A DNA stretch of 64,000 nucleotides from RFPW01 sp040401595 (GCA_040401595.1 JBBAOE010000011.1:55350-119349); one strand, 5' to 3'. Shown: positions 16,521-24,272, counted from the first letter of the stretch. A program made the numbers and translations. The notes: generated by a model from the sequence alone, not told the origin.

Positions 16521-16841
16521 ATGGACGCCAAGGAATTCATCCAAAAAACTGTCATCGATAACCCCGTCGTTCTGTTCATGAAAGGGACGGCCCAATTCCC
16601 GCAATGTGGCTTTTCCGGCAAAGCCGTGCAGTCGCTCAAAGGGGCTGGGGCGAAGAGTCTGGTCACCGTGAATGTCCTCGACGACGACGAGGTCCGTCAG
16701 GCCATCAAGGATTTTTCTAATTGGCCGACGATTCCCCAGCTCTATGTCAACGGGGAGTTCATCGGGGGCTCGGACATCGTGGCCGAGATGTTTGCATCGG
16801 GCGAGCTGCATCAACTCCTGAGCGATGCCCCCGCGCCCTGA
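16521..16841 (+). CDS. grxD: Monothiol glutaredoxin, Grx4 family
   Basis: 106-residue CGFS-type glutaredoxin that carries or transfers 2Fe-2S clusters in the cytosol. Seen: VLFMKGTAQFPQCGFSGKAV with the CGFS active site near residue 30, the glutathione-contact NWPTIPQLYVNGEFIGGSDI, and ASGELHQLL. Full normal length. Position after prmC and before ubiX is conserved in Burkholderiales. Confidence 0.97.
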   Translation: MDAKEFIQKTVIDNPVVLFMKGTAQFPQCGFSGKAVQSLKGAGAKSLVTVNVLDDDEVRQAIKDFSNWPTIPQLYVNGEFIGGSDIVAEMFASGELHQLLSDAPAP

Positions 16842-16895
16842 TTTGGGCCCTGCAATCGCCCGGCAACCGATGTACCCCCGCGACGGCAACGCCTG

Positions 16896-17474
16896 ATGCG
16901 TCGCCGTCTCATTATTGGGATTACCGGCGCATCGGGAGCGATCTACGGCGTCCGTTTGCTTGAGCTCGTCCGAGCGCTGCCCGATGTCGAGACCCACCTC
17001 ATCGTCTCGCCTGCGGGTTGGCTCAATGTGGATCACGAGCTGCAACGACCGCGCGCCCAGATCGAAGCGCTCGCCGATGTTGTGCATGCGCCACGCAATA
17101 TCGGTGCATCGATCGCCTCGGGTTCGTTCGCAGCGGAGGCGATGGTGATCGCACCCTGTTCCATGCGAACCCTGGCGGCGGTCGCCCATGGCCTCTCGGA
17201 CAATCTCGTCACCCGGGCAGCCGATGTCGCGCTCAAAGAACGTCGCCGCCTCATCCTGCTAGTACGTGAAACGCCATTCAATCTTGCGCACCTGCGCAAC
17301 ATGACTGCCGTGACCGAGATGGGCGGGATTGTTTTCCCACCCCTGCCTGGTTTCTATCAGCGCCCGGAAACCATCGAAGAAATGGTCGACCATACCCTCG
17401 GGCGCGTGCTCGAGCTCGCCGGATTTGCCAATACGCTATCGCCCCCATGGCCGGGACTGCAGAACTCGAACTGA
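16896..17474 (+). CDS. ubiX: Flavin prenyltransferase UbiX
   Basis: 192 residues. Makes the prenylated FMN cofactor used by UbiD-type decarboxylases in ubiquinone synthesis. Seen: RRRLIIGITGASGAIYGVRLLE at the N-terminus (FMN-binding GASGA), GSFAAEAMVIAPCSMRTLAAVAHG, ADVALKERRRLILLVRETPF, and MTAVTEMGGIVFPPLPGFY. The last 28 bases overlap the start of the CYTH-CHAD gene, indicating one transcript and possible coupling. Confidence 0.96.
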   Translation: MRRRLIIGITGASGAIYGVRLLELVRALPDVETHLIVSPAGWLNVDHELQRPRAQIEALADVVHAPRNIGASIASGSFAAEAMVIAPCSMRTLAAVAHGLSDNLVTRAADVALKERRRLILLVRETPFNLAHLRNMTAVTEMGGIVFPPLPGFYQRPETIEEMVDHTLGRVLELAGFANTLSPPWPGLQNSN

Positions 17475-19147
17475 AGTTTGCCTACGACGAAGCCGTCGGC
17501 CAAACACTGGGCCGCGCTGGTTTCGATCAGGCACACGTCTGGCGCACCGTCCGACTCTGGACAACCTACTACGACACCCCCGACAGCGCATTGGCCAGGG
17601 CCCGCGTCGCCCTGCGGGTGCGCAAAACGCCGGAAGGCTACGTGCAAACCGTCAAAGCGGATGGTGAAGTCCCGTTTGAACGATTTGAATTCGAGCGGCC
17701 GATCCCAGGTTCAAACCCGCAACTGAGTGCGCTGCCGGGTATCGATACCCATGCCGGGAAAGTGATCCAGCGGCACTTCGAATCGCTGCGTGCGCTCTTT
17801 GTCACCGATTTCGAGCGGCGTATCTGGAGGATCCAGGCGACCCGATCGCTGTTGGTCGAATTGTGTGTTGACAGCGGCGAAATCACCGCCGAACTGCCCG
17901 ACGCTCAGCAGGACGAACTGGGGGGCAGGCCAATCGCGCGCACGGTCCGCTGGCCGATCCGGGAACTCGAGATCGAGCGTCTTGCGGGGACCCGACTCGG
18001 GTTTCTCTGGTGGGCCCTGCGTTTTTCCGAACGACATCGGCTCCAACTGATTCTGCCCACCAAGCACGAACGCGGCCTTCGGCTCTGCGGGCGTTTGCCG
18101 GTGGTACCCGAGCCGATCCGCGGCGCCGATTCCCCCCTGAAGGGCTCTCAAACGATCGGCGAAGCAGCAGCCACCGCGCTGCGGGAAGCCCTGGTCCATC
18201 TGCTGGGCAACATCGATCCTCTGTTGCAAGGGGACGACACCGAGGCGATCCACCAACTGCGGGTGGCGCTTAGACGCTTTCGCTCCACGATCCGGTTCTT
18301 TGCACTGACCGAACGGGACCCCCGATGGCGATCTGTCGAACAGACTGCACGAGCACTCCTGAATGGTTCGGGCGAGGCCAGGGATGCCGATGTGTTCAGT
18401 CTGGGCTTACTCGAAGAAGTCCGCGCGGCGTTCCCGAACGATCCAGCGGTTACCGCCTTGGTCCTGGGCGCGCAACGGGTACGGGCGCAGGCGCGACATC
18501 GCAATCGGGAGATGTTCAGCGACCGGACGGTGACCCGTTTTGCCTTGACCGTGCTTTACCTGTGCGAACGCTTGGCCTTGCACCTCAAGAGCCGACCCGC
18601 CCGGCGATCCTCCCAACCAGCACCAGCAGCGCTCCAAGCCCTAGGTTCGGAACCGGCCGCGCCGCGAAAGGCATCAACTCCAGTCCTGCCTGAAGATCAG
18701 GCCACAGGGTCCATCGCGCCGCTAGAGGATGCCATTCGCCCCTACGCGTTGGAACACCTGCTCGCGTCCTGGCACCGACTGGAGCGACGCATGCGCAAAG
18801 CGCGTTCGCCACAAGACTGGCATCGGGCCCGGCTGAGCGCCAAAAATCTGCGCTATGCCCTGGAACTCACGTTGCCCACATTACCCAAACCGCGGCGCAT
18901 GCGGTTGGCGCTCAGGCAACTCGTCAAATTGCAGCAACGACTGGGGGAAGAGCATGACCAGGTTGTGGGCGGGGCGATCGCCCATCGCATCGCGGGCGAA
19001 GCACAACTGCTTTCCGATGAAGCCCAACGGGCAACAGGATTGATTGAGGGCTGGAGCGCCCGGTCGGCAACACCGGCCTCGGAGCTTCACGCGACCGCTC
19101 GTCGGATCGAGGCCCGGTTGACCAAGCTGATGGCGTTACTCTCCTAG
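17447..19147 (+). CDS. CYTH and CHAD domain-containing protein
   Basis: 566 residues. The N-terminal ~200 form a CYTH (triphosphate tunnel) domain: ELELKFAYDEAVG, TTYYDTPDSALARARVALRVRKT, FERFEFERPI. The C-terminal part from ~230 is a CHAD helical domain rich in His and Arg (DDTEAIHQLRVALRRFRSTIRFF; AKNLRYALELTLPTLPKPRRMR). Family knowledge: CYTH proteins act on triphosphates and CHAD domains bind polyphosphate granules, so inorganic polyphosphate is the likely ligand or substrate (inference). A ~50-residue low-complexity insert (RRSSQPAPAALQALG and on) sits inside the CHAD part. The start overlaps ubiX. Confidence 0.9.
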   Translation: MAGTAELELKFAYDEAVGQTLGRAGFDQAHVWRTVRLWTTYYDTPDSALARARVALRVRKTPEGYVQTVKADGEVPFERFEFERPIPGSNPQLSALPGIDTHAGKVIQRHFESLRALFVTDFERRIWRIQATRSLLVELCVDSGEITAELPDAQQDELGGRPIARTVRWPIRELEIERLAGTRLGFLWWALRFSERHRLQLILPTKHERGLRLCGRLPVVPEPIRGADSPLKGSQTIGEAAATALREALVHLLGNIDPLLQGDDTEAIHQLRVALRRFRSTIRFFALTERDPRWRSVEQTARALLNGSGEARDADVFSLGLLEEVRAAFPNDPAVTALVLGAQRVRAQARHRNREMFSDRTVTRFALTVLYLCERLALHLKSRPARRSSQPAPAALQALGSEPAAPRKASTPVLPEDQATGSIAPLEDAIRPYALEHLLASWHRLERRMRKARSPQDWHRARLSAKNLRYALELTLPTLPKPRRMRLALRQLVKLQQRLGEEHDQVVGGAIAHRIAGEAQLLSDEAQRATGLIEGWSARSATPASELHATARRIEARLTKLMALLS

Positions 19148-19173
19148 CGATTCAGCCGCTTCCTGGAGGACCG

Positions 19174-19599
19174 ATGAAACTTCTCATCGCCATCGATGGC
19201 TCTGAGCAGGCCTTGCGTGCGACCCGCCGCGCCATGACGCTGACCCAAGAGTGCCGGACACCGCCGGCGCTGACCCTGATCAGCGTGCATGACGATAGCG
19301 CCTTACACCATGCATCCCACTTTGTTGGCCAGAAAGTCGTGATCGAGCACCTGCATGCCCAGAGTGAGACCGATCTCGCCCCTGCGCTTGCGCTCTGTCG
19401 GGAGGCGGGCATCGAGCCTGAGCAGATTGTCCGAATCGGGCATGTTGCGCAGGAAATCGCTACGACCGCCGCCTCTGGAGCCTTCGACCTGATCGTCCTC
19501 GGCACGAAAGGGCGCAATCGGATGGCTGACCTCCTGATCGGATCGGTCGCACAGCGCGTCTGCGCGATCTCGTCGATCCCCGTCCTGCTGGTCCCCTGA
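19174..19599 (+). CDS. Universal stress protein, UspA family
   Basis: 141-residue single-domain Usp. Seen: KLLIAIDGSEQALRATRRAM at the N-terminus, VGQKVVIEHLH, and the ATP-binding C-terminal motif LIVLGTKGRNRMADLLIGSVAQRV with G-2x-G-9x-G-S type spacing, followed by IPVLLVP. Cytoplasmic, presumably nucleotide-binding. The GGAGG ribosome-binding site is well placed before ATG 19174. It is the last gene of the rightward hemA-side series. A short CCCC-TGA-GGGG stem overlaps its stop but has no T-tract. Confidence 0.92.
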   Translation: MKLLIAIDGSEQALRATRRAMTLTQECRTPPALTLISVHDDSALHHASHFVGQKVVIEHLHAQSETDLAPALALCREAGIEPEQIVRIGHVAQEIATTAASGAFDLIVLGTKGRNRMADLLIGSVAQRVCAISSIPVLLVP

Positions 19600-19633
19600 G
19601 GGGTTCAGTCGGCGGCCGGGTCATCTCCCCAAG

Positions 19634-19993
19634 TCAGCCAGCGGGTTCTGTCCCGCTGACCGCTGCCCGCGAGAGGTGCCAGAGCGTCGTGCACCGCGCA
19701 CCGGATCGACAATACGCCAGCACAGGACCGGGTAGATCCTGGAGTAAGCGACCAAACGCCAAACCGTCGGCGGATGAGACGCTTCCGGAGACAACCGGCA
19801 AATAGCGGGCGACGAGCCCGTCGGCTAGAGCGGCCTGCTCGATCTGACGAAACTCCGGCTGATCCGACCCTTCATGATCGGGTCGATTACAGATGATCGA
19901 CCGATAACCCGCCGCAACAATCGCCGGCAGATCGGACACCGCAATCTGTCCCGTGACGCCAAGATTCAGGTCTAGCGTTTTGATTTCCATCAT
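19634..19993 (-). CDS. TIGR01244-type sulfur transferase/phosphatase-like protein
   Basis: 119 residues with a small cysteine-phosphatase/rhodanese-like fold of the DUF442/TIGR01244 family. Seen: LNLGVTGQIAVSDLPAIVAAGYRSII, CNRPDHEGSDQPEF, and the active-site loop AYCRSGARC near residue 100, where the family usually has CRSGTRS. The start ATG at 19993 follows a GAGG-like site; a second ATG is adjacent. Related domains occur in sulfide-detoxifying proteins, but there is no metallo-hydrolase partner here. A 16-bp perfect palindrome overlaps its probable promoter. Function is unproven. Confidence 0.75.
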   Translation of the reverse strand: MMEIKTLDLNLGVTGQIAVSDLPAIVAAGYRSIICNRPDHEGSDQPEFRQIEQAALADGLVARYLPVVSGSVSSADGLAFGRLLQDLPGPVLAYCRSGARCTTLWHLSRAAVSGTEPAG

Positions 19994-20033
19994 CGTTTCA
20001 CTTGCCTCTTCAAATTCCAGAATCGGACCCAGC

Positions 20034-20049
20034 ACAGGATCGATCCTGT
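20034..20049. promoter_or_regulatory. 16-bp perfect palindrome, candidate operator of the TIGR01244-type gene
   Basis: ACAGGATCGATCCTGT reads the same on both strands. It lies 41 bases upstream of the ATG at 19993 and just downstream of a TACTAT -10-like box (minus strand, 20070-20065), the usual place for a repressor operator. The binding protein is unknown. Confidence 0.45.
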
Positions 20050-20186
20050 CCGGGTTCGCCTAGGATAGTACGGCGCGCCACATGGCAAACCCCTGCGAGC
20101 GTCTGCGGATGAAACGATCCGGGGGTTACAGAGATCCAGGCGTGAACGGCCGAAGCGGTGAAGGGATTCAGGAACGCAAGCTGGGG

Positions 20187-20717
20187 TCAAGCCGCCAGGC
20201 TGGATTGACGAGCTACGGTGCCAAGTGAGATCGCAGGGTCACCAGCAACCGGAGTCTTGCCCACCAGCCGGGCCCGGGGCTGCGAGGCCGACAGACGGAC
20301 CAAACCCAGCATGACACTTAACACGAGCTCAGAGCTGGGACGGTCGAGATCACCGATCAGGCCTACGAGCCGCTCGCGCAAGCTGACGTCGGATATGGCG
20401 TCCAGGGCGGCGGACGGACCACTGCGCCGATGGACGTCATGACTTGCGGTCACCGGTTCATCGCCACCATCGAGGGTACGCAGGTCCAAATTCAACCACT
20501 CGGCGAGCACCTGCATCTTCGCCAATTCAGGCACCGTCAGGCCACGCATCCACTTTCGCGATGCTTCCTGGGATATGGGCGACTCACTGCGTGAGCGCAA
20601 GTTAAAATCTCGCGCCACCATCGCAGCCGATGGATTTCGGCCGTAGTAACGAAATAATCCTCGATTCAACGCACGGGAAAACTGTTCGGCGACATGGCGG
20701 GTGGCGGCGATTCTCAT
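20187..20717 (-). CDS. XRE-like helix-turn-helix regulator
   Basis: 176 residues, not assigned to a named regulator. The N-terminal ~85 residues look like a Cro/CI-type helix-turn-helix: FSRALNRGLFRYYG, then SPISQEASRKWMRGLTVPELAKMQVLAEWLNLDLRTLDGG. The C-terminal half (LDAISDVSLRERLVGLIGDLDRPSSELVLSVMLGL) is a predicted helical, perhaps dimerising, domain. ATG 20717 has AAGGAA 7 bases upstream. It lies alone between the TIGR01244-type gene and the response regulator, all on the minus strand. Regulatory target unknown. Confidence 0.65.
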   Translation of the reverse strand: MRIAATRHVAEQFSRALNRGLFRYYGRNPSAAMVARDFNLRSRSESPISQEASRKWMRGLTVPELAKMQVLAEWLNLDLRTLDGGDEPVTASHDVHRRSGPSAALDAISDVSLRERLVGLIGDLDRPSSELVLSVMLGLVRLSASQPRARLVGKTPVAGDPAISLGTVARQSSLAA

Positions 20718-20831
20718 TGATCAGTTCCTTCAGCTCATTTTTGAGTGACATCGTTCAGGCAGCCCTGAGATTGGCCGACATGGCACTGTTTGGGCCTAGG
20801 CATCCAAGTTCGGGCTGCGACTGTCATTCAA

Positions 20832-20844
20832 ACCCAAATTGGGT
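20832..20844. promoter_or_regulatory. Small inverted repeat upstream of the XRE-like gene
   Basis: ACCCAA-A-TTGGGT, 6-bp arms with a single central base, in the 269-base spacer between the response-regulator stop and the XRE-like start. It could be an operator. Nothing else is recognised in that spacer. Confidence 0.3.
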
Positions 20845-20986
20845 ATCTGAACTTCAGCCCGGGTAGTGTGTGTAATGTCCGAGCACCAGACAATCCTGCG
20901 TTTGGAGGAATCCGAGCGCGCTGGTCAACGTTGCACCAAACCTTGGGAGGAGGGTTGAGCGCACCGTCGGCGGGTCCGAATCGCTG

Positions 20987-21741
20987 TCAATCCGTCTGGG
21001 ACAGACGGATCAAATCAGCCAGAGTGGTCGCCCCGAACTTGCGCATCACCTCAGCCTTGTACTGCTTGGCGGTATTGACCGAAATCCCCAAGGCAGCCAC
21101 GATCTCGGCATTGTTGCGCCCATGAACGAGTAACCGGTGCACCTGACGCTCCCGGGGTGAGAGATGTTCCAACTGCGCGGCCAGCGCTGAAGATCGATGG
21201 CGGTGGGCGAGAAATTCCGCATCCTTCGCCAACGCTCGTTTGATGGCTGCCATAAGCTCAGTTTCTGAAAACGGTTTGATCAAAAAATCGATCGCGCCGT
21301 TTTTCATGGCGACGACACTGTCCTGGACCGAGCTGGTACCGCTGNNNNNNNNNNNNNNNNNNNNNNNNNNNNNNNNNNNNNNNNNNNNNNNNNNNNNNNN
21401 NNNNNNNNNNNNNNNNNNNNNNNNNNNNNNNNNNNNNNNNNNNNGATCGCGCCGTTTTTCATGGCGACGACACTGTCCTGGACCGAGCTGGTACCGCTGA
21501 TGAACACAAATGGGATTGACCGGAATTTCTCGGCGGCCGCCCGCTGCAACTCGACCCCGGACATTTCGGGCATGTTCATGTCGGTGACCACCACCGCGGG
21601 GCCGTCGGGCGGCACCACGTCCAGAAATTGCCAGCCACCGGTAAAGGTCCTGACGACAAACCCATGAACCTGGAGCATCGACTCCAGCGCCCACCGGTAG
21701 CCATCATCATCATCGATCACGTACACCAATTGCGTGGTCAT
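20987..21741 (-). CDS. FixJ/NarL-type response regulator (REC + LuxR HTH), split by a false gap
   Basis: After removal of 155 artefact bases this is a 199-residue two-domain regulator. REC domain: VYVIDDDDGYRWAL with acidic pocket, phospho-acceptor Asp in VVVTDMNMPEMSG, Ser in FVFISGTSS, Lys in FLIKPFSE. LuxR-type HTH: LSPRERQVHRLLVHGRNNAEIVAALGIS, then KQYKAEVMRKFGATTLADL. The start taken is ATG 21741; an in-frame TTG at 21759 is possible. The short FixJ-like output domain suggests control by an oxygen- or redox-sensing kinase, but no histidine kinase is encoded in the window. The upstream region is AT-rich with a good promoter. Confidence 0.88.
21290..21344. repeat. 55-bp direct repeat, left copy, flanking scaffold gap
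   Basis: Identical to 21445-21499; overlap of two contig ends that were not merged. Confidence 0.95.
21345..21444. other. Scaffold gap (100 N), probably spurious
   Basis: Exactly 100 N between identical 55-base ends. Collapse joins AMKNGAI directly to DFLIKPF in the response regulator, an intact REC domain. Confidence 0.97.
21445..21499. repeat. 55-bp direct repeat, right copy, flanking scaffold gap
   Basis: Exact copy of 21290-21344 (see that entry). Confidence 0.95.
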
Positions 21742-22073
21742 CTGGATGGCGTCGCTCAATCACAGAGGCCTGGCGGAGGCCATCGAGGGCTCAATTTCTC
21801 TGCATTCGATCAGGTTGGCAGGGAGCATTCGTCTCAAATCGTTATGAATTAATCGATATGAATTCTCTTATTTTTTAATCTTAAAACGACCACGAAATCA
21901 ATGTCAATTTTTGGTATTTTTACAACGAATAGTTATATACTAAAAGAAAAAAGCGTTGCTGCGGTTAGATCTTGGCCTGCACCGCGCCGTGTTTTCACAG
22001 CGCGATCTCTGCGTTGGAGCCGATCGATCAATTCAAAATAAATGAATTATTCTGGTGGGTCGAAACGTAGGTT
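21742..22073. other. AT-rich intergenic region between the response regulator and the dioxygenase
   Basis: About 330 bases with no gene. The centre (roughly 21838-21960) is visibly AT-rich compared with the GC-rich surroundings. It holds the promoter described separately and an AATTCA-N7-TGAATT inverted repeat at 22030-22048. At 21983-22004 there is a hairpin with 9-base arms, one mismatch and a TTTT loop. On the minus strand a T-rich run occurs about 20 bases past that hairpin, too far for a standard terminator. No RNA gene is recognised. Confidence 0.6.
21878..21907 (-). promoter_or_regulatory. Candidate sigma-70 promoter of the response regulator
   Basis: Minus strand: consensus -35 TTGACA (21907-21902), an 18-base spacer, -10 TAAGAT (21883-21878). 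Expected start near 21871 gives a leader of about 130 bases before ATG 21741. Confidence 0.5.
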
Positions 22074-22988
22074 TCAGGGAATCGGCGGGGTGGGCAGGCG
22101 CAATTCGCCTGGCCGCAGAACGAAGTCATAGTGCAACGCAAAGCCGCGCTCCTCGGCCTTCTCGATGGGGGCAAACCGCCCGACAAGTGACTCCACCACC
22201 GAGAAGGTCACGTCGGTCTCAAGGTGATCGTCATCGTCGGCGAAGACCTGCGTGACCAGTACCTCATAACCGGGATGTGAAACCATGAAATGCAAATGCG
22301 CGGGCCGGAAGGGACGACGATTCTGGCCTCTCAGAAGTTCGCCACAGGGACCGTCGACGGGCACTGGATAGCCCGCCGGGCGCACCGAACGAAAATCAAA
22401 CCGGCCCTGTGGATCGGTCCGAAAACGACCGCGCAGGTTCATGTCCGGCTGGCGTTGATCCTGATTTTCATAGAGGCCCACCGGTGAGGCCTGCCAGACA
22501 TCGACAACGGCTCCGGCAAGCACGCGCCCCTGTTCATCTTGAACCTGGCCCGAAACCCAAAGCGCCTGACCAGGCGCGGACGCTTCCTCGCCCCGCGCAA
22601 TACTGGCGCCCAAGTCGAATTCCGGCGCCGACTTACGCCAGAAGGGTCCCAACAGAGCCGAATCGGTTTTGCCCTGCCTGCCAGACGTCCCAACAGACCC
22701 TGCATCAGTTCCCCCAGACTGATCCTGGATCAAATTGATCAGACTCGAGGCTCCAAGAATGTCGGATGCGAGGATGACTTCGTTTTTCGCCTGACTGGTC
22801 GACTGACCGAGTCCGACGATAAAGGCGCAACCCCGCTCGAATTCGTCCGCCGTGGGTTGGACTTCACGGATGAACGCGTGCAGATGCTTAACGAGCGCCA
22901 TGCTCACGTCGCGTAGGCGCTCATCCGGCGTCTGCGCCATCACTTCGAGCACCCGTTCGGTAATGCTCTGAACGTTGACGAAATTCAT
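22074..22988 (-). CDS. Intradiol ring-cleavage dioxygenase (catechol/hydroxyquinol type)
   Basis: 304-residue non-haem Fe(III) dioxygenase that should open an ortho-diphenol between its hydroxyl groups. Seen: an N-terminal helical dimerisation domain typical of catechol and hydroxyquinol dioxygenases (VNVQSITERVLEVMAQTPDERLRDVSM region), GPFWRKSAPEF, the Tyr ligands in SPVGLYENQDQ and RPAGYPVPVDGPCGELL, and the His ligands in FRPAHLHFMVSHPGYE. The exact substrate (catechol, chlorocatechol, hydroxyquinol) cannot be fixed by eye. The start ATG 22988 has GGGGAG 5-6 bases upstream. A TTGGTTG/CAACCAA inverted repeat lies 74-99 bases upstream. No muconate or maleylacetate enzymes are adjacent. Confidence 0.9.
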   Translation of the reverse strand: MNFVNVQSITERVLEVMAQTPDERLRDVSMALVKHLHAFIREVQPTADEFERGCAFIVGLGQSTSQAKNEVILASDILGASSLINLIQDQSGGTDAGSVGTSGRQGKTDSALLGPFWRKSAPEFDLGASIARGEEASAPGQALWVSGQVQDEQGRVLAGAVVDVWQASPVGLYENQDQRQPDMNLRGRFRTDPQGRFDFRSVRPAGYPVPVDGPCGELLRGQNRRPFRPAHLHFMVSHPGYEVLVTQVFADDDDHLETDVTFSVVESLVGRFAPIEKAEERGFALHYDFVLRPGELRLPTPPIP

Positions 22989-23061
22989 GCGTCTCCCCCG
23001 ATTGACTGCGGGATATTCTGGAACCGCCCCCCTGGATGTTGGATTGGAGCGCCCTCCCGAC

Positions 23062-23087
23062 TTGGTTGTTTTCCGATTATCAACCAA
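23062..23087. promoter_or_regulatory. Inverted repeat upstream of the dioxygenase, candidate operator
   Basis: TTGGTTG at 23062-23068 and CAACCAA at 23081-23087 form a perfect 7-bp inverted repeat with a 12-base spacer. It is centred about 87 bases upstream of the dioxygenase ATG, a position compatible with a LysR-type activator site. As RNA it could also be a hairpin after lysR, but no T-tract follows. Confidence 0.45.
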
Positions 23088-23163
23088 AGGCGCATCCAGC
23101 AGGGCGCGAACGACCTCATCCAGAGGCGGCGTGCCGGTCGAAGCGTTAAACAGCGCAGCTGGC

Positions 23164-24156
23164 TCAGGCGGCGCGATCACCCGCCTCCAGAAACCGCCAA
23201 AGCACCTGGTTGCGCTGCAGGCGCAAGCGCTCCGGGGTCGCGAGCGCAAGGATTTGGGTGCCAAACTGGGTTTGCGGCGTCCACCGAGGCAACACCCGAA
23301 CCAGGCGTCCTGCGCTCAGGGCATCCTGACAAAGATAATCGGGAAGCAATGCGATTCCCAGCCCAGCCAGCGCCGCCTGCGCCACCGCGTCGGGGTTGTC
23401 CACATGATAGCGGCCGTGAACCTGAACCACCGCACGGCGGGGCGCGCCCAAACCGGGCGCCGGATTCTCGACCAAGGTCCATCGCTCATCGGACGTTTCT
23501 CGCCAGTAGCACAGACAAGGATGGTCGGCGAGGTCACCAGGCTGTTCTGGAAAACCCGCTCGAGCCAGATATTCAGCTGAAGCAGCCAGCACCCAGCCGA
23601 CCGAGGCCACCAGGGTCGAGGTCAGTTCAGGCGATGCACTCGAAGACCAGCGCAACGCGATATCGATGCGCTCGCGCGCCAGATCGAGTCGTCGATCGGC
23701 CAACAACAGTTCGACCTCGATACCCGCGTGCAGGCGCAAAAATTCGGGTAAGCGTCGTGACAGAACGTGCTGCCCCCAAGACACTGGTGCGGTCAGACGG
23801 ATCCGTCCAGTCAGCTCGGCTCTTTGCGCACGCAAGCTCTCTTCGCCCCCCAGAATTTCCGCCAGAGCGCGCCGCGCAAACGGCAAATACGATTCGGCTG
23901 CGGGGGTTGGAACGATTTTTCGGGTGGTGCGGCTAAACAGAATCGTTTGCAGTCGCGATTCCAGTAAAGCAATCCGTTTGCTCACGACGCTTTTCGCGCA
24001 ACCCAGAGCAGTCGCCGTCGCGCTGACACTGAGGTGGTGCGATAGCTCGATAAAGGTGAGCAGCATCTCGGACGAAACCGGCGCACTCGCCGCCGGCACC
24101 ACAACCCGAGGGCGTGAGGATGCCGCTGTCGATGCCGCTGTCGATGACCTGCTCAT
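23164..24156 (-). CDS. LysR-family transcriptional regulator
   Basis: 330 residues. An unusual ~28-residue Ser/Ala-rich head (STAASTAASS) encoded by 12-base tandem units precedes a winged helix-turn-helix (EMLLTFIELSHHLSVSATATALGCAKSVVSKRIALLESRL). The LysR effector-binding domain follows (GRIRLTAPVSWGQHVLSRRLPEFL; IDIALRWSSS; AQAALAGLGIALLPDYL). Divergent from the GST/CmcJ pair and upstream of the dioxygenase on the same strand, so it is the natural candidate regulator for both (inference). The small-molecule inducer is unknown. Stop codon at 23164-23166. Confidence 0.9.
   Translation of the reverse strand: MSRSSTAASTAASSRPRVVVPAASAPVSSEMLLTFIELSHHLSVSATATALGCAKSVVSKRIALLESRLQTILFSRTTRKIVPTPAAESYLPFARRALAEILGGEESLRAQRAELTGRIRLTAPVSWGQHVLSRRLPEFLRLHAGIEVELLLADRRLDLARERIDIALRWSSSASPELTSTLVASVGWVLAASAEYLARAGFPEQPGDLADHPCLCYWRETSDERWTLVENPAPGLGAPRRAVVQVHGRYHVDNPDAVAQAALAGLGIALLPDYLCQDALSAGRLVRVLPRWTPQTQFGTQILALATPERLRLQRNQVLWRFLEAGDRAA
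24119..24154 (-). repeat. 12-bp tandem repeat, three units, in the lysR start
   Basis: GATGCCGCTGTC twice followed by the degenerate GATGACCTGCTC (plus strand). Encodes the Ser-Thr-Ala-Ala repeats in the LysR head without disturbing the frame. Confidence 0.85.
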
Positions 24157-24197
24157 TGTTTCTACTTCGCAAACAAAACGTTCTCATGGAAGCGTCT

Positions 24198-24214
24198 TTG
24201 CGTGGCCATGTCAA
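24198..24214. promoter_or_regulatory. TTG-N11-CAA LysR-type box between lysR and the GST gene
   Basis: TTG at 24198-24200, 11 bases, CAA at 24212-24214: an extended form of the T-N11-A motif bound by LysR-type regulators. It lies in the divergent spacer, 59 bases before the GST ATG, next to a TAGACT -10-like box at 24219-24224. Confidence 0.45.
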
Positions 24215-24272
24215 TCCTTAGACTGTTCAACAGGTGGCGATCCAGATCACCAAACCCCACGAGGAGACATTC

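Noticed and set aside
15993..17189. 398-codon antisense frame across prmC-grxD-ubiX
   Set aside because: Covers three well-conserved genes on the plus strand and shows no family motif.
19592..19602. CCCC-TGA-GGGG stem at the end of the Usp gene as a terminator
   Set aside because: Only four base pairs and no T-run.
21983..22004. Hairpin (9-base arms with one mismatch, TTTT loop) as a terminator for the dioxygenase
   Set aside because: No T-tract follows directly on either strand; the nearest T-rich run is about 20 bases away.
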